This document shows positions 60,543 through 64,000 of a stretch of DNA of 64,000 nt, piece after piece. The notes beneath the pieces were generated by a model. That model was not told the origin of the DNA. It saw nothing but the letters and a program-made list of their open reading frames with translations, and did not search any database. Made by a program: the position numbers and the translations under genes. This DNA comes from Tetracladium setigerum (Eukaryota > Ascomycota > Leotiomycetes > Helotiales), in contig PZJY01000004.1 of assembly GCA_031472005.1 (NCBI GenBank), positions 1,152,556 to 1,216,555 on the forward strand, in the 5' to 3' direction. How positions within the stretch are numbered: position 1 is the first letter of the stretch; each line of letters starts with the position of its first letter.

Positions 60543-61667
60543 GCTTCGCTGTTTTTAGATTTATTTCAAATTATTAGTCTATTTAAACAGCTGCTGGAAT
60601 TCACTAGCAGACTACAAATTCTGAGGCAATCAACACCACCATCACATAGCCTATCTGTTTCGCATCATCATATAAACACGCTGTCTACAACACATTATGA
60701 AAGAGCTTATATCTTCATATCTTGAAGTCACACCTTTCGCAGCCTTCTCAATCGCAGGATCCACTGTCCTCTCTTTTCCTCAAGATAGATCCCAAATTTC
60801 ACTTCCTCTTCCCTCTTTCGCCCAACACCCAGTCCAACTCCAGGACGCTGCGGCGTCTCGGGTATTTCCACTCGTGTTGTAACCTTATAAGACAAGCTTA
60901 TTAAGGCACTCTTCGGGTTAATCCTTCCGACCCATCGCAGATTAAGCGAATAGTGATGAAGTACATGGAACGGATGCACGTCTTCGACACAAACCTCCGC
61001 ATGCTAACACCCCAAACGTGTTTTTGAAGATGTTACTGCAGATAGAACGAACGCTATACTTTTGATTCCGGAGCGGTATATCGGCCTCCACAACCTTCAA
61101 ATTTCAGTGTCTGAGAAGCGCTCTGATATACATACGAATTCCGAAGCAGACCCACCCACCCCACTGCAGAGCCAAATCTAGAGGATGGTTCGGAAGGTGA
61201 GGGGTTGTTCGTAAAGAATAACCAGGCGCGATTCAAGGTGAGTCCCAAATCTGGACAATGATCGGTTTATATTTTGCGATAGGAGATTATATAGAATTGT
61301 TCCTTTGCGATACATATTGCAGCTTACATTCATTATATGCATTAAAACCTGCCAAACAAAAATGATGTGCCATCCAGCCAGCTGGGAAGAAACCGATGAG
61401 AAATGAACTTTGGAAACTCGAGAGGTGATAACAGTCTAGAAAATACATTCAAACAGCTACCGACTTAGGGAACTCAGTTTGTTCCATTTGCGGTAATGAC
61501 AATAATAGTTGGGGCCATGTGAGCCTCTTCTGGTAGGTAGAAGGTTATGCAATGAAAGCAACGACCTCGCCATCGACATATTTCTTGCTGATAATATCAC
61601 AGACCTCTCAATCGTGGCCAGCGTCGACTCCTGTGTGGCCATCGCGGGATCTGCGAGGGAATGGGAT
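60543..61667. other. convergent 3' region of the HET and NB-ARC-TPR genes
   Basis: The two genes end toward each other across about 1.1 kb. A short plus ORF at 60697-60882 and its minus counterpart have no domains. I see nothing else. Confidence 0.4.
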
Positions 61668-64000
61668 TCAGGTTCTCCGTCGTTTATGCTTATTCAACTT
61701 CTGGAAACCACGCACCACTTTCAGCTCCTTAATGCTTGTAAGGGTGTCTGCATGCTCTAGTCCCAGCGTCTTCTTCCTCCCCTCCATCGCTCGCCGGAAC
61801 ATAGCCTCAGCTTCCCCGTACTTCTGCTGGTTGTGAAGTGCAAGTCCTACACTGTTTATGCTCGTGAGGGTGTCTGTATGCTCAAGTCCTAGCGTCTTCT
61901 CCATCCCTTCCATCGCTCGCCGGTACATAGCCTCGGCTTCTCCGTACTTCTGCTGGTCGTGAAGTGCAACTCCTATATCATGAATGCTCGTGAGGGTGTC
62001 TATATGCTCTGATCCTAGCGTCTTCTCTCTCCCCTCCATCGCTCGCCAGTACATAGCCTCGGCTTCTCCGTACTTCTGCTGGCCGTGAAGTGCAACTCCT
62101 ATATCATGAATGCTCGTGAGGGTGTCTACATGCTCTGGTCCTAGCGTCGTCTCTCTTCCCTCCATCGCCCGCCGGTACATTATCTCTGCTTCTGCGTACT
62201 TCTCTTGATTATAGAGTGCGACTCCCACGTTATCTATACTCATAAGGATATCTTTATACTCCGGACCTAATATCTTCTCCCTCCCTTCCATCTCTCGCCG
62301 GTACATCATCTCTGCTTCTCTGTACTTCTTTTGATAGCACAGTTCGATTCCCACGTAACTCATACTCGATAGCGTTCGTGGGTGCTCGGAGCCTAATACC
62401 GTCCCGCGTAGCTCTAGCATTTTGCGGAACATCTGCTCGGCTTCGACGTGCTTCTTTTGAGAGCTTAACACTCTTGCTAAATTACTCATGCTCAATAGCG
62501 TATCCGGGTGCTCGGTGCCTAGCACTTTCATACATAGCTCTAGCGTCTGGCGGTGCATCTGTTCGGCTTCGACGTGCTTGCCTTGAGAGTTTAACACCGA
62601 TGCTAGCTTAGTTATGCTCGACAGCGTTTGTGGGTGCTCGGGCCTAGCACTTTCTTACGTAGCTCTAGCGTCTGGCGCTGAATCTGCTCGGCTTCGACGT
62701 GCTTGCCCTGATACCATAGCACTACTGCCAAGTTACTTATGCTTGATAGCATATCCGGGTGCTCAGGGCCCAGCACCTTCTCCTGCAGCCCCAACGTCTT
62801 GCGGAACATCTGCTCGGCTTCGACGTGCTTGCCCTGATACCACAGCACTCCTGCTAAGCTGCTCATGCTTGATAGCGTATCCGGGTGCTCGGGGCCCAGC
62901 ACCTTCTCCTGCAGCTCTAGCGTCTGGCAGCGCATCTGCTCCGCCTCGGTGTACTTGCCTTGATAAAATAATACTTTCGCCAGAGCATGGATATTCGTCA
63001 GTGTCTGTACGTTAGATTTTCCCAATCTTGACGACGAGACTTCTATTGCACGCCGAGCATAACTCTCCGATAAATTATATTGGCCCTGGTTGCATAGATA
63101 ACTAGAAATATTGCCAAGAAGCTTTGCAAATGCGTCCGGATTTTGAACCGGCAATGGCTGGAGACTGATAACAGGTTCTGTGTGAGAGTATAGTTCTGTG
63201 CACCTGTCTCTGTTTTGGTGTAGGTCGCCGGTCGGAAATTCTCTAGCAAGTGAAACAAGAGCATTTGTAGCGCAACGCTCTGCCTGATTTTTATGCGTGC
63301 TAAGCCAATACTTTGTGGAGACTTGGACTAAGCGGTGGATAGTAAAGTTTTCATCGCTGTCATTTGATCTCGGAGTACTGAAGATAAAGGAGAACGCCTT
63401 CAGAGTACCAATTGCGTCAGCAAAGGCCCCCTGAGACTCCCCCTCGCCCTTCAGCAGGTACGCGGGGATGTTCTGCCGCTCGAAAAAAGACATCATCCAG
63501 AGCAACTCTGCTGCACGACTATCTTGTTGTTCAATCTGTTCAAAGGTGATGATCCACGTCCTCAGAACCGCATTGGTAACGCCATCCATCCGTGCCTTGT
63601 CCTTAAACTCGTGTTGCAAGAACCGCAAAGCCATGTTGGAATCTTTTTCTCTATAATATCGAAGGTACTGTTGGATCGTCCAAGACTTTTGCCGGATATA
63701 ACTTGCTGCCTGGACTATTGCTAGGGGAGATATTCAAGTTCTTTGAGCAAATCGATGACGCCTTCCTTGTCCATTACCTCCTCGCCAAACTTCTTACCCA
63801 ATAAAGTCAAAGATTCTTCAGTGCCCATTACTTCCACGGACATCGTGGGACCTTCATCTGTGAGTCTTTGGGCATCAGCCTTGCTCCGCGTAGTGAAAAT
63901 AATCGAGCCTTTCGAATTCTTTGGTATGAAATTGCATAGACCCTGGCCAGGTTGAGATTGGTCGAAGAAGAGATCCATATCATCCGCATTGTCGACTATC
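61668..64000 (-). CDS. NB-ARC-TPR protein (fungal NLR-like), partial at the window edge
   Basis: The 5' part lies beyond 64000. From the edge inward the frame shows the end of an NB-ARC domain: DNADDMDLFF (Walker B region), GSIIFTTRSK (RNBS-B/sensor 1) and LPLAIVQAASYIRQ (GLPL motif). Then comes a winged-helix/ARC2 part (AAELLWMMSFFERQNIPAYL, TIHRLVQVSTKYWL) and about ten 42-residue kinesin-light-chain-type TPRs (LGPEHPDTLSSMSSLAGVLW, YGEAEAMYRRAMEGREKTLG). Such proteins are fungal NLR-like STAND ATPases that assemble on ligand binding. The N-terminal effector is out of view. Two frame steps, each equal to one missing base, occur at a G4 run at 63724-63727 (expected CTCCCCCTA on the minus strand) and a GGG at 62640-62642, where sister repeats have GGGG. 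Filling both joins all three frames into one protein. Confidence 0.85.
61750..62975 (-). repeat. 126-bp tandem repeats encoding TPR units
   Basis: About ten direct repeats of 126 bp (42 codons) are visible. They fall in two sub-types: an upstream set with HVEAEQM (62400-62970) and a downstream set with KYGEAEAMYRRAMEGREKTLG (61750-62240). Adjacent downstream units around 61862-61987 and 61988-62113 differ at only a few bases. Confidence 0.85.

Noticed and set aside
61750..62975. Regular direct repeats that could suggest a CRISPR-like or satellite array
   Set aside because: The 126-bp period equals 42 codons, the frame is open and the units translate to TPRs; the genome is fungal.

Overview
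This window is nuclear DNA of a filamentous ascomycete, most likely a leotiomycete (inference from protein style, not a database search). Genes are split by short introns of about 45-140 nt with GT-AG ends and CTAAC/CTGAC-like branch sites. They include fungal-only families: HET, a Zn2Cys6 regulator of the ERT1/AcuK type, 2EXR, and NB-ARC-TPR. There are no operons, ribosome binding sites or prokaryotic signals. I recognised no tRNA or rRNA gene and no CRISPR array.

Layout. 250-2738 (-): RING-H2 protein of unknown function. 3241-6602 (-): ataxin-10/Ctr86-like protein. 7090-9494 (-): Mam3/CNNM-type CBS membrane protein. 11462-12140 (+): small secreted PhiA/IgE-binding-like protein with an apparent frameshift. 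13913-14704 (+): 5' third of a cytochrome P450. 15855-18146 (+): patatin-like phospholipase in eight exons. 19021-20950 (-): conserved fungal zinc-finger-like protein with three apparent one-base losses. 21694-23367 (-): REI1 60S biogenesis factor, divergent from a HECT E3 ligase with an AZUL-like N-terminus (23860-27904, +). 31169-33211 (-): MFS sugar transporter. 38000-39294 (-): secreted alginate-lyase-like enzyme, divergent from a decayed sugar transporter (39840-41110). 41400-42190: decayed coding fragments on the minus strand. 42603-43506 (-): 2EXR protein. 44571-46114 (+): amino-acid transporter. 47572-50172 (+): MFS drug:H+ antiporter with a 669-nt intron. 54457-56708 (+): ERT1/AcuK gluconeogenesis activator. 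58285-60542 (+): HET-domain protein. 61668-64000 (-): NB-ARC-TPR protein that runs off the right edge.

Two themes stand out. First, a HET gene and an NB-ARC-TPR gene lie about 1.1 kb apart and converge. Both families are linked to allorecognition, and the TPR array is built of near-identical 126-bp units, so this is the best candidate for a functional system here. Second, several otherwise intact genes each lack exactly one base, mostly inside short G/C runs. That looks like consensus error more than gene death and should be resolved before calling these genes pseudogenes.

The housekeeping genes (REI1, HECT ligase, Mam3, Ctr86, ERT1) look ordinary. The 37.5-42.2 kb stretch is a decay zone with AT-rich, RIP-like islands and broken genes. 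The long gaps (9.5-11.4, 27.9-31.1, 33.2-38.0 and 50.2-54.4 kb) hold microsatellites and dispersed palindromic motifs but no gene I can support.
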